Below, one piece after another: positions 1 to 8,753 of a stretch of 64,000 nucleotides of DNA. Every line of letters starts with the position of its first letter. Position 1 is the stretch's first letter. Below the pieces are notes generated by a model that saw only the letters and a program-made list of their open reading frames with translations, made no database searches and had not been told where the DNA came from. The stretch lies in contig NZ_CP116899.1 in assembly GCF_030997045.1 (NCBI RefSeq), positions 744,001 through 808,000 on the forward strand, in the 5' to 3' direction. A program made the translations under genes and the position numbers. The stretch comes from Microbulbifer sp. TB1203. GTDB taxonomy: Bacteria > Pseudomonadota > Gammaproteobacteria > Pseudomonadales > Cellvibrionaceae.

Positions 1-179
1 GAGCGCAGGCGGGGGGGCGGATCCTGTACCATGGGTCAGTTATCGGTTATTCGTTAACAGCCGCCATGATCAGCGATTGACCACCAATGATCAATGTCTG
101 GTCACGGTTCATTGATAACTGTTCACTGATCGCTGATCATTGTCTTCCGTTGAGGTTTGAATCTGGAACGCGCATCACC

Positions 180-1082
180 ATGGATTACCCCACAATCGCC
201 GATTGCGTAGGCAACACGCCGCTGGTTCGGCTACAGCGCCTGCAGGGCGAGACCAGTAACACCATCCTGCTCAAGCTGGAGGGGAACAATCCGGCCGGTT
301 CGGTCAAGGACCGGCCGGCCCTGTCGATGATCCAGCATGCCGAGGCCCGCGGCCGGATAAAGCCCGGGGATACCCTGATCGAGGCCACCAGCGGCAACAC
401 CGGTATCGCCCTGGCCATGGCCGCGGCGATCAAGGGCTACCGCATGGTGCTGATCATGCCGGAGAGCGCCACCGACGAGCGCAAGGCGGCGATGACCGCT
501 TACGGGGCCGAATTGATCCTGGTGACCGCGGAGGAGGGCATGGAGGGCGCTCGCGACCTGGCACTGAAAATGCAAGAGGAAGGGCGTGGCCTGGTGCTGG
601 ACCAGTTCGCCAATCACGACAATCCGCGGGCGCATTTCGAGGGCACCGGTCCGGAGATCTGGCGCCAGACCAACGGCGAGATCACCCATTTCGTCTCCTC
701 CATGGGCACTACCGGCACTATCATGGGCTGTGGCCGCTATCTCAAGCAGCAGAATCCCGCTGTGCAGATTATCGGCCTGAGACCCACCGAAGGCTCCAGT
801 ATTCCCGGCATCCGCCGCTGGCCGAGCGCCTACCTGCCCAGTATCTTCGCCGCTGAGGAGGTGGATCGAACCCTGGATATCAGCCAGCGGGAAGCGGAGG
901 AAATGACCCGCAAACTGGCCCGGGTCGAAGGAATTTTCTGCGGCGTCTCCTCCGGCGGCGCCGTGGCCGCTGCCCTGCGGGTGTCTGCGGAAGTGGAGCA
1001 CGCCACCATAGTGGCGATTATCTGCGACCGTGGGGATCGCTATCTGTCTTCCGGTTTGTTCGGCAACCAGTTCGGCAACTAG
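180..1082 (+). CDS. cysM: Cysteine synthase B (O-acetylserine sulfhydrylase, CysM type)
   Basis: This PLP enzyme makes cysteine from O-acetylserine and sulfide or thiosulfate in the cytoplasm. The ATG at 180 gives 300 residues, close to the usual CysM length of about 300; an in-frame upstream ATG at 87 would add 31 residues with no family counterpart. Residues 34-45 carry the PLP-lysine segment (Lys43 in GSVKDRP). The substrate loop TSGNTGIALA and the PLP phosphate loop GTTGT follow. The GLRPTEGSSIPGIRRW stretch is typical of CysM rather than CysK. The stop codon abuts the relA start without a gap, so the two are probably co-transcribed. Confidence 0.93.
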   Translation: MDYPTIADCVGNTPLVRLQRLQGETSNTILLKLEGNNPAGSVKDRPALSMIQHAEARGRIKPGDTLIEATSGNTGIALAMAAAIKGYRMVLIMPESATDERKAAMTAYGAELILVTAEEGMEGARDLALKMQEEGRGLVLDQFANHDNPRAHFEGTGPEIWRQTNGEITHFVSSMGTTGTIMGCGRYLKQQNPAVQIIGLRPTEGSSIPGIRRWPSAYLPSIFAAEEVDRTLDISQREAEEMTRKLARVEGIFCGVSSGGAVAAALRVSAEVEHATIVAIICDRGDRYLSSGLFGNQFGN

Positions 1083-3338
1083 ATGGTTCAAGTAAGAAAA
1101 CACCACTCTCTGGGCGCTGACAGCGAGCTGGACCTGGAATCCTGGCTGCGTCACGTGCAGACCCTGGCCAAGCTCGACGGCGGTGCCCTGGTCACCCTGC
1201 GCCGGGCCGCGGAACTGAGCGCCGAGGCGGAGAAGCGGGCGATCGCCGCGGAGAATATCTGGGCCGAGGGTGCCAGCAGCTTCCGCACCGGCCTGGAGAT
1301 GGCCGAGATACTCGCCGACCTGCAGATTGACAGCGAAGCGCTGTGCGCCGCGGTGCTCTACCGCGCGGTGCGGGAAAAGCGCCTGCCTCTGAAAACCGTC
1401 GAGGAGGAGTTCGGCAAGACGGTGGCCAAGCTGATCCGCGGGGTCCTGCGCATGGCCGCGATCCGCAGCCGCAGCGCCGAAACCGGGGGCGAGGGCAAAA
1501 GCGCAGCGGTTGAGGAGCACTCGGAGAATATCCGCCGCATGCTGGTGGCGCTGGTGGACGATGTGCGCGTGGCGCTGATCAAACTGTCCGAGCGCACCTG
1601 CGCGATCCGCGCGGCGAAGAATGCCGACCCGGCCAAGCGCCGTCGGGTCGCGAGGGAAGTGGCCGATGTCTACGCGCCCCTGGCCCACCGCCTGGGGATC
1701 GGCCATATCAAATGGGAGCTGGAGGACCTGTCGTTCCGCTACCTGGAAACGGACGATTACAAGCAGATAGCGCGCCTGCTGGACGAAAAGCGCCTGGCGC
1801 GGCAAAAATATATCGACCAGGTGCTGGAGCTGTTGCGCGGCGAGCTGGCGCGGGCGGACATCCGCGGCGAGGTCTACGGCCGCGCAAAGCACATCTACAG
1901 TATCTGGCGCAAAATGCGCCGCAAGAATATTGGCTTCTCCCAGGTATACGATATCCGCGCGGTGCGTATCCTGGTGCCCACGGTGCGCGACTGCTACGCG
2001 GTACTGGGCATAGCGCACAACCTGTGGCGCAACATCCCCAACGAGTTCGACGACTATATCGCCTCCCCGAAGGAAAACGGCTACCGCTCCCTGCACACCG
2101 CGGTAATCGGTCCGGATCGCAAGGTATTGGAAGTGCAGATCCGCACCTTCGCCATGCACGAAGAGGCGGAGTACGGCGTCTGTGCCCACTGGCGCTACAA
2201 GGGCACCGACAGGAAGTCCGGCCAGGTGGAGGGGCAGGACGGCTACGAGCAGAAAATCTCCTGGCTGCGCCAGGTCCTCGACTGGCACGAAGAGGTGGGC
2301 GGCAATCCGCTGCAGGACGACCTGCAGTCCAGCGAGATCGATACGCGCATCTACGTGTTCACGCCGGACGGCCACGTGGTGGACCTGCCCCGCGGCGCCA
2401 CGCCGCTGGATTTCGCCTACAAGATCCACACCGAGATCGGCCACCGCTGCCGGGGCGCCAAGGTGGACGGACGCATAGTGCCGCTCAACCACGAGCTGCA
2501 GACCGCCAACCAGGTGGAGATCCTCACCGGCAAGCGCGAGGCCCCCAGCCGCGACTGGCTTTCTTCCGGCATGGGCTACATCACCAGTTCCCGCGCCCGC
2601 GCCAAGGTGATCCACTGGTTCAAACAGCAGGCGCGGGACCAGAATATCGCCGACGGACGCAGCATTCTCGACGGGGAATTCAAGCAGCTGGCCTTGAATG
2701 ATTTCGATTTCGACAAACTCGCCGGCAAGCTCAATATGCATTCCCTGGACGACCTCTACGCCGCAGTGGGTGCGGGGGACATCGGTGTGGGCCAGGTGCT
2801 CAACACCGCCCAGCGCATGGTCAGGGTGGACCGGGTGGAGCAATTGCCCTCACTCACCGCCTCGGTGGCCCGGGGCGAGGGCAAGGCGGACGTGTACATC
2901 GATGGCGTCGGCAACCTGATGACCCACATCGCGCGCTGCTGCAACCCGCTACCCGGCGACGACATCATGGGCTACATCACCCAGGGTCGCGGTGTGTCCA
3001 TTCACCGCAAGGACTGCGCCAACATGCTGCGCATGCAGTCCGATGAGTCCGAGCGGGTACTGCAGGTGGAATGGGCGGAAAAGCCGAAGGAATTGTATTC
3101 GGTGGAAATCATGATCGAGGCCTACGACCGCCACGGTCTGCTGCGGGATATCACCACCATGCTCGACAGCCAGCGCATCAATATCACCGCCATGCAGACG
3201 CGTTCCAACAAGCACAAGCACACGGTGGACATGGTGCTCACCGCGGAGATCCGCAATTTCGAGGAACTGAGCCGCGTGTTGCACCGCATCAACCAACTGC
3301 CCAACGTGGCCTCGGCGCGGCGGCGGATACTGCACTAG
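1083..3338 (+). CDS. relA: (p)ppGpp synthetase I RelA
   Basis: This is the ribosome-associated stringent-response alarmone synthetase, 751 residues. The N-terminal HD hydrolase domain is degenerate: YRAVRE at residues 93-98 stands where active Rel/SpoT enzymes have HDVIED, so hydrolysis should be lost. The synthetase domain carries EFDD at 321-324, the acidic ExDD signature of RelA as opposed to RxKD in SpoT. A TGS domain starts near residue 424, a zinc-finger-like CC pair is at 619-620, and a C-terminal ACT domain spans roughly 675-751. The ATG follows the cysM stop directly, and mazG follows downstream as in enterobacteria, where MazG has been linked to ppGpp levels. Confidence 0.96.
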   Translation: MVQVRKHHSLGADSELDLESWLRHVQTLAKLDGGALVTLRRAAELSAEAEKRAIAAENIWAEGASSFRTGLEMAEILADLQIDSEALCAAVLYRAVREKRLPLKTVEEEFGKTVAKLIRGVLRMAAIRSRSAETGGEGKSAAVEEHSENIRRMLVALVDDVRVALIKLSERTCAIRAAKNADPAKRRRVAREVADVYAPLAHRLGIGHIKWELEDLSFRYLETDDYKQIARLLDEKRLARQKYIDQVLELLRGELARADIRGEVYGRAKHIYSIWRKMRRKNIGFSQVYDIRAVRILVPTVRDCYAVLGIAHNLWRNIPNEFDDYIASPKENGYRSLHTAVIGPDRKVLEVQIRTFAMHEEAEYGVCAHWRYKGTDRKSGQVEGQDGYEQKISWLRQVLDWHEEVGGNPLQDDLQSSEIDTRIYVFTPDGHVVDLPRGATPLDFAYKIHTEIGHRCRGAKVDGRIVPLNHELQTANQVEILTGKREAPSRDWLSSGMGYITSSRARAKVIHWFKQQARDQNIADGRSILDGEFKQLALNDFDFDKLAGKLNMHSLDDLYAAVGAGDIGVGQVLNTAQRMVRVDRVEQLPSLTASVARGEGKADVYIDGVGNLMTHIARCCNPLPGDDIMGYITQGRGVSIHRKDCANMLRMQSDESERVLQVEWAEKPKELYSVEIMIEAYDRHGLLRDITTMLDSQRINITAMQTRSNKHKHTVDMVLTAEIRNFEELSRVLHRINQLPNVASARRRILH

Positions 3339-3382
3339 TGATGAATGCGGAATGCGGAATGTGGAATGTGGAATGCCGGGAC

Positions 3383-3403
3383 CGCGGAGCTCCAGCTCCG
3401 CAA
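3383..3403. repeat. Dispersed palindromic element, copy 1
   Basis: A 21-bp GC-rich palindromic motif centred on an AGCT-containing stem. The same 21 bp occur in reverse orientation at 62869-62889. Both copies lie between genes. Confidence 0.6.
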
Positions 3404-3412
3404 CGGGCCGGC

Positions 3413-3469
3413 GTAGGGTGCGCCGTGCGCACCGCGCAACATAATCTCGGTGCACACGGCGCACCCTAC
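3413..3469. repeat. REP-like inverted repeat between relA and mazG
   Basis: Two 21-nt arms (3413-3433 and 3449-3469) are inverted copies with one mismatch and a 15-nt loop. The arms begin with GTAGGGTGCGCC. Just upstream, 3341-3375 holds short degenerate tandem copies of a GGAATG-type motif. It is likely a REP/BIME-type element rather than a terminator, since no U-tract follows and mazG starts 15 nt later. Confidence 0.65.
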
Positions 3470-3484
3470 GGAGAAGGAAATACC

Positions 3485-4297
3485 GTGCAAGAAAAATACA
3501 CTGTCGAAGACCTGCTGTATTTGATGAAACAACTGCGCAATCCCGAAGGCGGCTGCCCCTGGGACCTGAAGCAGGATTTTGCCAGCATAGTCCCCTCCAC
3601 CATCGAGGAGGCCTACGAGGTGGCCGAGGCCATCGAGGCGCAGGATTTCAAACACCTGCACGAGGAGCTCGGCGACCTGTTGTTTCAGGTCATTTTCTAC
3701 GCCCAACTCGGCAGTGAAGCCGGCCATTTCGATTTTTCCCGTATCACCGACACCCTGGTGCGCAAACTGCTGCGTCGCCACCCGCATGTTTTTCCGAGCG
3801 GGGAACTCTACGGCGACAACCGCAGCGTGGCGGTTGACGAGGCTCGGGTAAAGGAAAACTGGGAGGTCATCAAAGCGGAAGAGCGCCACGCCAAAGGGGA
3901 GGCGGGGGCGCTGGACGGCGTCGCCCTCGGCCTGCCGGCCCTGACCCGTGCCGGCAAATTGCAAAAGCGCGCCGCGCGGGTGGGGTTCGACTGGCCGGAT
4001 ATCGACGGCGTGCTGGACAAGATCGAGGAGGAGATCGCTGAACTGCGCGAAGCGGTCAGCAGCGGTGACCGCGAGCACAGCCGGGAGGAGCTGGGGGATC
4101 TGTTGTTTTCCTGCGTCAATGCTGCGCGCCACCTGGAAGTTGATCCGGAAAGTGCGCTGCGCCACTGCAACCGCAAATTCGAGCGCCGTTTCGGCGCCGT
4201 GGAAAGGGAACTGAAATCCCAGGGGCGCCGGCCGGCGGATGCATCCCTCGATGAACTGGATCAACTCTGGAATCAGGCCAAGAACCGGGAGCGTTGA
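3485..4297 (+). CDS. mazG: Nucleoside triphosphate pyrophosphohydrolase MazG
   Basis: MazG hydrolyses NTPs and dNTPs to the monophosphate and pyrophosphate, a house-cleaning role. The protein has two MazG repeats with EExxE metal-binding helices: EEAYEVAEAIE plus EELGDLLFQ in the first, and EEEIAELREA plus EELGDLLFS in the second. The GTG at 3485 gives 270 residues, matching the 263-residue E. coli protein. It sits 10 nt after a purine-rich GGAGAAGG. Longer in-frame starts would read through the REP-like repeat and are unlikely. It follows relA, the conserved neighbourhood. Confidence 0.93.
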   Translation: MQEKYTVEDLLYLMKQLRNPEGGCPWDLKQDFASIVPSTIEEAYEVAEAIEAQDFKHLHEELGDLLFQVIFYAQLGSEAGHFDFSRITDTLVRKLLRRHPHVFPSGELYGDNRSVAVDEARVKENWEVIKAEERHAKGEAGALDGVALGLPALTRAGKLQKRAARVGFDWPDIDGVLDKIEEEIAELREAVSSGDREHSREELGDLLFSCVNAARHLEVDPESALRHCNRKFERRFGAVERELKSQGRRPADASLDELDQLWNQAKNRER

Positions 4298-4311
4298 AGG
4301 GGATTTATCCT

Positions 4312-4344
4312 GTAAGGTGGATAAGCACAGCGCATCCACCCTAC
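4312..4344. repeat. Inverted repeat between convergent mazG and ldhA
   Basis: Arms at 4312-4322 and 4334-4344 pair with one mismatch (GTAAGGTGGAT with ATCCACCCTAC). It lies between the stops of two convergent genes and may act as a bidirectional transcription barrier. There is no clear U-tract. Confidence 0.5.
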
Positions 4345-4361
4345 GGGCCGCCAACCACTAA

Positions 4362-5366
4362 CTACTGTTCAAGGGGTGCAATCAGCTGATTTGAGCAACT
4401 GCCGGTCTCCTCGAACTCCGCCACATTGGCGAGGGTGGTTCTGGCGATATCGGTAATCGCCTCCCGGGTGAAATAACCCTGATGGCCGGTGACCAGCACA
4501 TTGTTGAAGGTGAGCAGTCGGGCGAATACGTCGTCGCTCAGCACTGTGTCCGAGTGATCCTCGAAGAACAGGCTCTCCTCTTCCTCGTACACATCCAGCC
4601 CCAGGTAGCCGATTTTTCCCGATTTCAGCCCGCCGATGACCGCGGGGGTATCGATCACTGCACCGCGGCAAGTATTGATCAGGCAAACGCCGCTTTTCAT
4701 CATCGAGAGGGCGTGGTCATCGATCAGGTGATGGGTGTCCGGCAGCAATGGGCAGTGCAGGGAGATGATATCCGAGTGGCGGCAGAGGGTTTCCAGTGAC
4801 ACATACTCCATGCCCAGGCCGAGGCATCTCTCGTTAACCACCGGATCGGTGCCCAGCAGCCCGCAGCCAAAGCCGCGCATTATGGTCGCGAATACGCACC
4901 CGATCCGGCCGGTGCCCACTACGCCTACGGTTTTGCCGTGCAGGTCGAATCCCATCAGGCCATCCAAAGAGAAATTACCTTCGTGCACCCGCGCGTGGGC
5001 TCGAAGCACCTTGCGAATCAGGCACAGGATCATCGCTACCGCATGTTCCGCCACTGCGTATGGCGAGTAGCCGGGCACATTGGCCACAAGAATGCCCAGT
5101 TCGTTGGCTGCGCGAATATCCACATGATTGAAGCCCGAACTGCGCAGTGCAATCATCCTGACGCCCTGGTCGCGCATTTGCTCCAGTAGCGGCCTTTGGA
5201 TCTGGTCGTTGACAAACACGCATATCGCTGAACTGGGATTGCACAGGGCCAGGGTTGTGGCATCGAGGTGGGTGTCGACATAGAGAAGTTCGTGCCCGAG
5301 AGTGCGGTTGTAGCGGTCGAAATACTTTTTTTCGTAGGGCTGGGCGTTGTAGATGGCAATCTTCAT
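4362..5366 (-). CDS. ldhA: D-lactate dehydrogenase (LdhA-type 2-hydroxyacid dehydrogenase)
   Basis: This NADH-dependent enzyme reduces pyruvate to D-lactate during fermentation. It is 334 residues against about 329 in E. coli LdhA. The Rossmann motif VGTGRIG lies around residues 150-156. Catalytic residues of the D-2-hydroxyacid dehydrogenase family are visible: Arg234 (NTCRGAVID), a Glu in the EEEE run at 261-264, and His295 (GHQGYFT). The N-terminal pattern with FVNDQ and RSSGFNHVD is LdhA-like. It is transcribed convergently to mazG as a single gene. Confidence 0.9.
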   Translation of the reverse strand: MKIAIYNAQPYEKKYFDRYNRTLGHELLYVDTHLDATTLALCNPSSAICVFVNDQIQRPLLEQMRDQGVRMIALRSSGFNHVDIRAANELGILVANVPGYSPYAVAEHAVAMILCLIRKVLRAHARVHEGNFSLDGLMGFDLHGKTVGVVGTGRIGCVFATIMRGFGCGLLGTDPVVNERCLGLGMEYVSLETLCRHSDIISLHCPLLPDTHHLIDDHALSMMKSGVCLINTCRGAVIDTPAVIGGLKSGKIGYLGLDVYEEEESLFFEDHSDTVLSDDVFARLLTFNNVLVTGHQGYFTREAITDIARTTLANVAEFEETGSCSNQLIAPLEQ

Positions 5367-5793
5367 TGATCAGTGATCCCCTGGTCATCTCTTGTTCGGA
5401 GGTATCAGGGAAAGCATAGTTTGGCATTCCGGTATCCGTTCACCGCCGGCCATCCCAGGTCCGGCTTGGCCGCTTCCGGCGGCTACAGGGGCCGCATATC
5501 GACTGGTATCCGCCACCTTGACGGGCCGCAAGCTCGCGCATTGGGCAATGGACGATAAATGCGCTGTCCGGTCGGCCGTTGCGGGTATTTGGATTTGTGC
5601 ACGCCATCCCTGGCACGGCTGTGACATGTTTGTTCCGGCCCCGGCCCCGCCATCCTGGCGGGCAGCAAGGTTGCGCACCGGGCCGTGCCCGGTAAACGCG
5701 CGATCTTGCCCTGTTCAGGGCCAGCGTGTAAGGTAGCGCTCTTTTGGCGCGGCGGGCATCGGAACGCCAGCAGAACCTAGAGGCAATCTGACC
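5367..5793. other. Intergenic region between ldhA and adk with two hairpins
   Basis: This 427-bp gap between divergent genes holds no convincing coding sequence. Two perfect 7-bp stem hairpins with 3-nt loops lie at 5646-5662 and 5677-5693. Neither is followed by a U-tract, so they are not simple terminators. A possible sigma-70 promoter for adk is TTGCCC near 5706 with TAAGGT 17 nt downstream, which is weak evidence. Confidence 0.5.
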
Positions 5794-6462
5794 ATGCGAA
5801 TCATTCTCCTGGGGGCGCCGGGGGCCGGTAAGGGTACTCAGGCCCGCTTCATTACAGAGAAGTTCGGTATTCCGCAGATCTCCACCGGCGATATGTTGCG
5901 TACCGCGGTGAAAGAGGGGACTCCACTGGGGCAGCAGGCCAAGGACATCATGGCCGCGGGCAAACTGGTGTCCGACGATCTGATCATCGCCCTGGTCAAG
6001 GATCGTATCGCCCAGCCGGACTGCGCCAACGGCTTCCTTTTCGACGGTTTCCCGCGCACCATCCCCCAGGCCCAGGCGCTACTGGATGCGGATGTCGTCA
6101 TCGATTATGTATTGGAAATTGCCGTGGACGACGAGGAGATCGTCAAGCGTCTGTCCGGGCGCCGTGTGCACGAGGGATCCGGCCGCGTATACCACGTCGA
6201 GTACAATCCGCCCAAGGAAGAGGGTAAGGACGATGTCACCGGCGAACCGCTGGTACAGCGCGGCGACGACAGCGAGGAGACTGTACGCAAGCGTCTTGCC
6301 GTCTACCACGAGCAGACCGAGCCGCTGGTGGGGTTTTATCGCGAGCTGGCCGAGCGTTCCCCGGAGACGGCACCCACATATCGCAAGGTGATGGGAGTGG
6401 GTTCCATGGACGATATTCGCGAAAAGGTACTCGAAGCCTTGTCCGGTTCAGAAAACAAGTGA
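5794..6462 (+). CDS. adk: Adenylate kinase
   Basis: Adenylate kinase interconverts ATP plus AMP with two ADP in the cytoplasm. The protein has 222 residues. The P-loop GAPGAGKGTQ is at 8-17, the AMP-binding segment QISTGDMLR follows, and DGFPRT is present. The long-form LID domain is here, but without the zinc-binding cysteines seen in Gram-positive enzymes. The hemH gene follows 89 bp downstream, the adk-hemH order known from other gammaproteobacteria. Confidence 0.96.
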   Translation: MRIILLGAPGAGKGTQARFITEKFGIPQISTGDMLRTAVKEGTPLGQQAKDIMAAGKLVSDDLIIALVKDRIAQPDCANGFLFDGFPRTIPQAQALLDADVVIDYVLEIAVDDEEIVKRLSGRRVHEGSGRVYHVEYNPPKEEGKDDVTGEPLVQRGDDSEETVRKRLAVYHEQTEPLVGFYRELAERSPETAPTYRKVMGVGSMDDIREKVLEALSGSENK

Positions 6463-6524
6463 CAGAAAGCTGAGAACAGGAGGGCTGCTCCATGCTCATA
6501 GAGAATACCGCCGCGCTTTCTGTC
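6461..6524. repeat. Inverted repeat spanning the adk stop and adk-hemH gap
   Basis: A perfect 10-bp inverted repeat (GACAGAAAGC at 6461-6470, GCTTTCTGTC at 6515-6524) brackets a 44-nt loop. It may shape the adk-hemH mRNA. No function is established. Confidence 0.35.
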
Positions 6525-6551
6525 TTCTGACCTCGTCTTCCGGCCTCTGAT

Positions 6552-7553
6552 ATGCCCACCGCCGTTATCCTGATGAACCTGGGTACCCCCGCTGAGCCCA
6601 CGCCCGCCGCGGTGCGGCAGTTCCTGCGCGAGTTTTTGTCCGACCCGAGGGTGGTGGAAATACCCCGCCCGTTGTGGATGGCCATTTTGTACGGCCTGGT
6701 ACTCCCCCTGCGGCCGCGCCGCATCGCTCCCGCCTACCGGGAAATCTGGGGTCGCAGCGCGGACGGCGAGCCGGTAGAGGGTTCTCCCATCCTCTACTAC
6801 ACCCGCCGACAGGCGGAATTGCTACAGGAATATCTGAGTGGTCAGCGCGCGGATATTACCGTTACCCACGCCATGACCTACGGCAAACCGGGACTGGAGG
6901 AAACCGTCGCGCGCTTGCGCCGGGAAGGTTTCGGGTCGTTTCTGGTTTTCCCACTCTACCCACAGTACTCCGCCACCACCACTGCGGCGGTTTACGACCA
7001 GGTGGCGCGGTTGTATCGCAATAACCGGGATATTCCCGATATCACCCTGGTGCGGGATTACTACCGGCACCCTTTATATATCCGCGCCCTGGCCAACTCG
7101 GTGCGTGAGCACTGGCGGAAGCGGGGGGCGGCGGAAAAGCTGTTATTGTCATTTCACGGCATACCCAAGGTGAATATCGCCAAGGGCGACCCCTATTACC
7201 GCCAGTGCTGTGATACGGCGGAACACCTGGCTGCGGAGCTGGAACTGGAGAGGGACCGCTGGCAGGTAAGCTTCCAGTCCCGCTTCGGCAAGGCGGAGTG
7301 GCTACAGCCCTATACCGATAAACAACTGATCGAATGGGCACGTCAGGGCGTTTCCAGTGTGGACGTGATCTGCCCGGCATTTTCCGCCGATTGCCTGGAA
7401 ACCCTCGAGGAAATTTCAGTGGAGAATCGCGCTAATTTTCTCGACGCCGGTGGTGAGGATTACCGCTATATCCCCGCGCTAAACCTGCGCCGGGATCATA
7501 TCGAAGTGCTGGCGGCAATTGTTCAGGAAAAACTGCCCGGCAACCGCCAGTAA
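6552..7553 (+). CDS. hemH: Ferrochelatase
   Basis: HemH inserts ferrous iron into protoporphyrin IX, the last step of protohaem synthesis, at the cytoplasmic face of the membrane. The protein is 333 residues. The N-terminal MNLGTP motif, the catalytic His202 in LLSFHGIP, and the conserved acidic cluster LETLEEI near 282-288 are all visible. QCC at 218-220 may be a metal-ligand segment. The start at 6552 places MNLGTP at the normal distance from the N-terminus. Confidence 0.95.
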   Translation: MPTAVILMNLGTPAEPTPAAVRQFLREFLSDPRVVEIPRPLWMAILYGLVLPLRPRRIAPAYREIWGRSADGEPVEGSPILYYTRRQAELLQEYLSGQRADITVTHAMTYGKPGLEETVARLRREGFGSFLVFPLYPQYSATTTAAVYDQVARLYRNNRDIPDITLVRDYYRHPLYIRALANSVREHWRKRGAAEKLLLSFHGIPKVNIAKGDPYYRQCCDTAEHLAAELELERDRWQVSFQSRFGKAEWLQPYTDKQLIEWARQGVSSVDVICPAFSADCLETLEEISVENRANFLDAGGEDYRYIPALNLRRDHIEVLAAIVQEKLPGNRQ

Positions 7554-7854
7554 ATTCCCATTTGCCAGCTCCAAATCGGCCGAAAACGGATTTGCGGGCG
7601 GATTTGCCAAAAAAATCCCCTTTTTATGTAAAAAAATCCATTTTTTTGACCTTTTTTCTTGCAAAGCCAGTTTTTTTTATTAACTTTGATACAGTTGCAT
7701 CGAATTACACGTTGCGACTGACCCTGAAATGACTTTTCCGCTGCCTTCCGGCAGTTTTTTTCATGGGAAGTCTTCAGAGAGAGAAAACGGCAATACTGCC
7801 GGCACACTTTTGAGTTTGCTGAGGTATTTCTTCCACCGAGTGAGGAGATAAGGG
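7554..7854. other. AT-rich leader with long A/T tracts upstream of the AlgP-like gene
   Basis: This 301-bp gap is strikingly AT-rich compared with its flanks. Runs of A and T lie from about 7608 to 7680. It holds no gene. It could carry the promoter and curved DNA for the AlgP-like gene, with possible -10-like GATACAGT near 7688, and it ends in the intrinsic terminator listed separately. The last 90 bases are an untranslated leader with a GAGGAGATAAGGG ribosome-binding site. Confidence 0.5.
7741..7761 (+). terminator. Intrinsic terminator upstream of the AlgP-like gene
   Basis: A 5-bp GC stem (CTGCC/GGCAG) with a 4-nt TTCC loop is followed immediately by seven T residues. It lies about 190 bp after hemH and 94 bp before the next start, so it could end hemH transcripts, a short RNA, or an attenuated leader. 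Confidence 0.7.
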
Positions 7855-8658
7855 ATGGCACGAGTAGCGAAAAAGAAAGCGCGGAAACGCCCCGCGAAAG
7901 CCAAATCACCGGCAGCGGTATCGCCGACCATTGACAAAGCGCAAAAGGCTGTGGATTCGGCGGCCAAATCGCTGGATGCGCAGCTGGATCGCGTCGCCAA
8001 GGCCCGGGCCCGGGTGCAAAAAAGTGGTACCGCCGCTGCGAGGAAATCTCTGAGCAGCGCGAATGCGAAAGCAAAAGACTTGCGCGCCAAAATGGCCGAG
8101 GCCAAGACCTCCCTAGCCAAGGCCAAAGCAATGGACTCAGTACGTGAAGCCGAGGAAGCCGCCAAACAGAGAGTGGCCGAGATGGCGGAAAAACTGTCTT
8201 CCAAAGCGGAGAAGGATCTGGCCGCAGCGGTAAAAGCCTTTGAATCCCGTTGGGCCAGGGATCGCGCCAAGAAGGATGCCAAGAAAATAAAGGCGGCGGA
8301 GAAAAAAGCCTCGGCCAAGATAAAGGCTGCTGCCAAGAAAGCCGCGACTAAAGCCAAGGCCCTGGAGAAGAAAGCTGCGGCTAAATCCAAGGCGGAGGCC
8401 AAGAGGGCCGCCAAGAAAGCGGCGAAGAAGGCCGGCCGTCCGAAGAAGAAAGCCGCAGCCAAGAAAACTGCGGCGAAGAAGGCCGCAACTAAGAAGACCA
8501 CGGCCCGCCGCGGCCGCCCGCCGAAGAAGGCCACCCGCCGGGGACGCCCACCCAAGAAAACGGCCGCCAAGAAGTCTGCAGCTAAGAAGACTGCGACCAA
8601 AAAGACCGCTGCCAAGAAAAAGACCGCCCGCCGCGGCCGTCCGCCGAAGAAGCAGTAG
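7855..8658 (+). CDS. AlgP/histone H1-like DNA-binding protein
   Basis: A 267-residue protein extremely rich in Lys and Ala. Residues 1-150 look helical or coiled-coil (an AlgP-like N-terminal part). From about 150 onward it is low-complexity KAAAKK/TAKK sequence. Four AT-hook-like cores (GRPKKK and three RRGRPPKK) lie in the last 90 residues. Such proteins bind DNA non-specifically, and AlgP of Pseudomonas influences alginate gene expression. The start has a strong GAGGAGATAAGG site. The tail composition is typical of bacterial H1-like proteins and prone to length variation. Not a phasin by composition. Confidence 0.8.
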   Translation: MARVAKKKARKRPAKAKSPAAVSPTIDKAQKAVDSAAKSLDAQLDRVAKARARVQKSGTAAARKSLSSANAKAKDLRAKMAEAKTSLAKAKAMDSVREAEEAAKQRVAEMAEKLSSKAEKDLAAAVKAFESRWARDRAKKDAKKIKAAEKKASAKIKAAAKKAATKAKALEKKAAAKSKAEAKRAAKKAAKKAGRPKKKAAAKKTAAKKAATKKTTARRGRPPKKATRRGRPPKKTAAKKSAAKKTATKKTAAKKKTARRGRPPKKQ

Positions 8659-8709
8659 TTTATAGCGGCCGGCGATAATAGCCCCCGGTGGTATACGGGG
8701 CTCTCCTGC

Positions 8710-8737
8710 AAAGCCCTGGCTGTGGCCGGGGCTTTTT
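8710..8737 (+). terminator. Intrinsic terminator after the AlgP-like gene
   Basis: A GC-rich stem (AAGCCCtGGC pairing with GCCgGGGCTT) with a 3-nt loop ends in TTTTT, 52 nt after the stop codon. This is a classic rho-independent terminator for the upstream gene. Confidence 0.8.
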
Positions 8738-8753
8738 CATTCGGGCCATCCAT

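Noticed and set aside
231..2843. Long antisense reading frame (870 codons) across cysM and relA
   Set aside because: It lies opposite two clear, well-conserved genes in a GC-rich region where antisense frames are often open; its translation has no recognisable motif.
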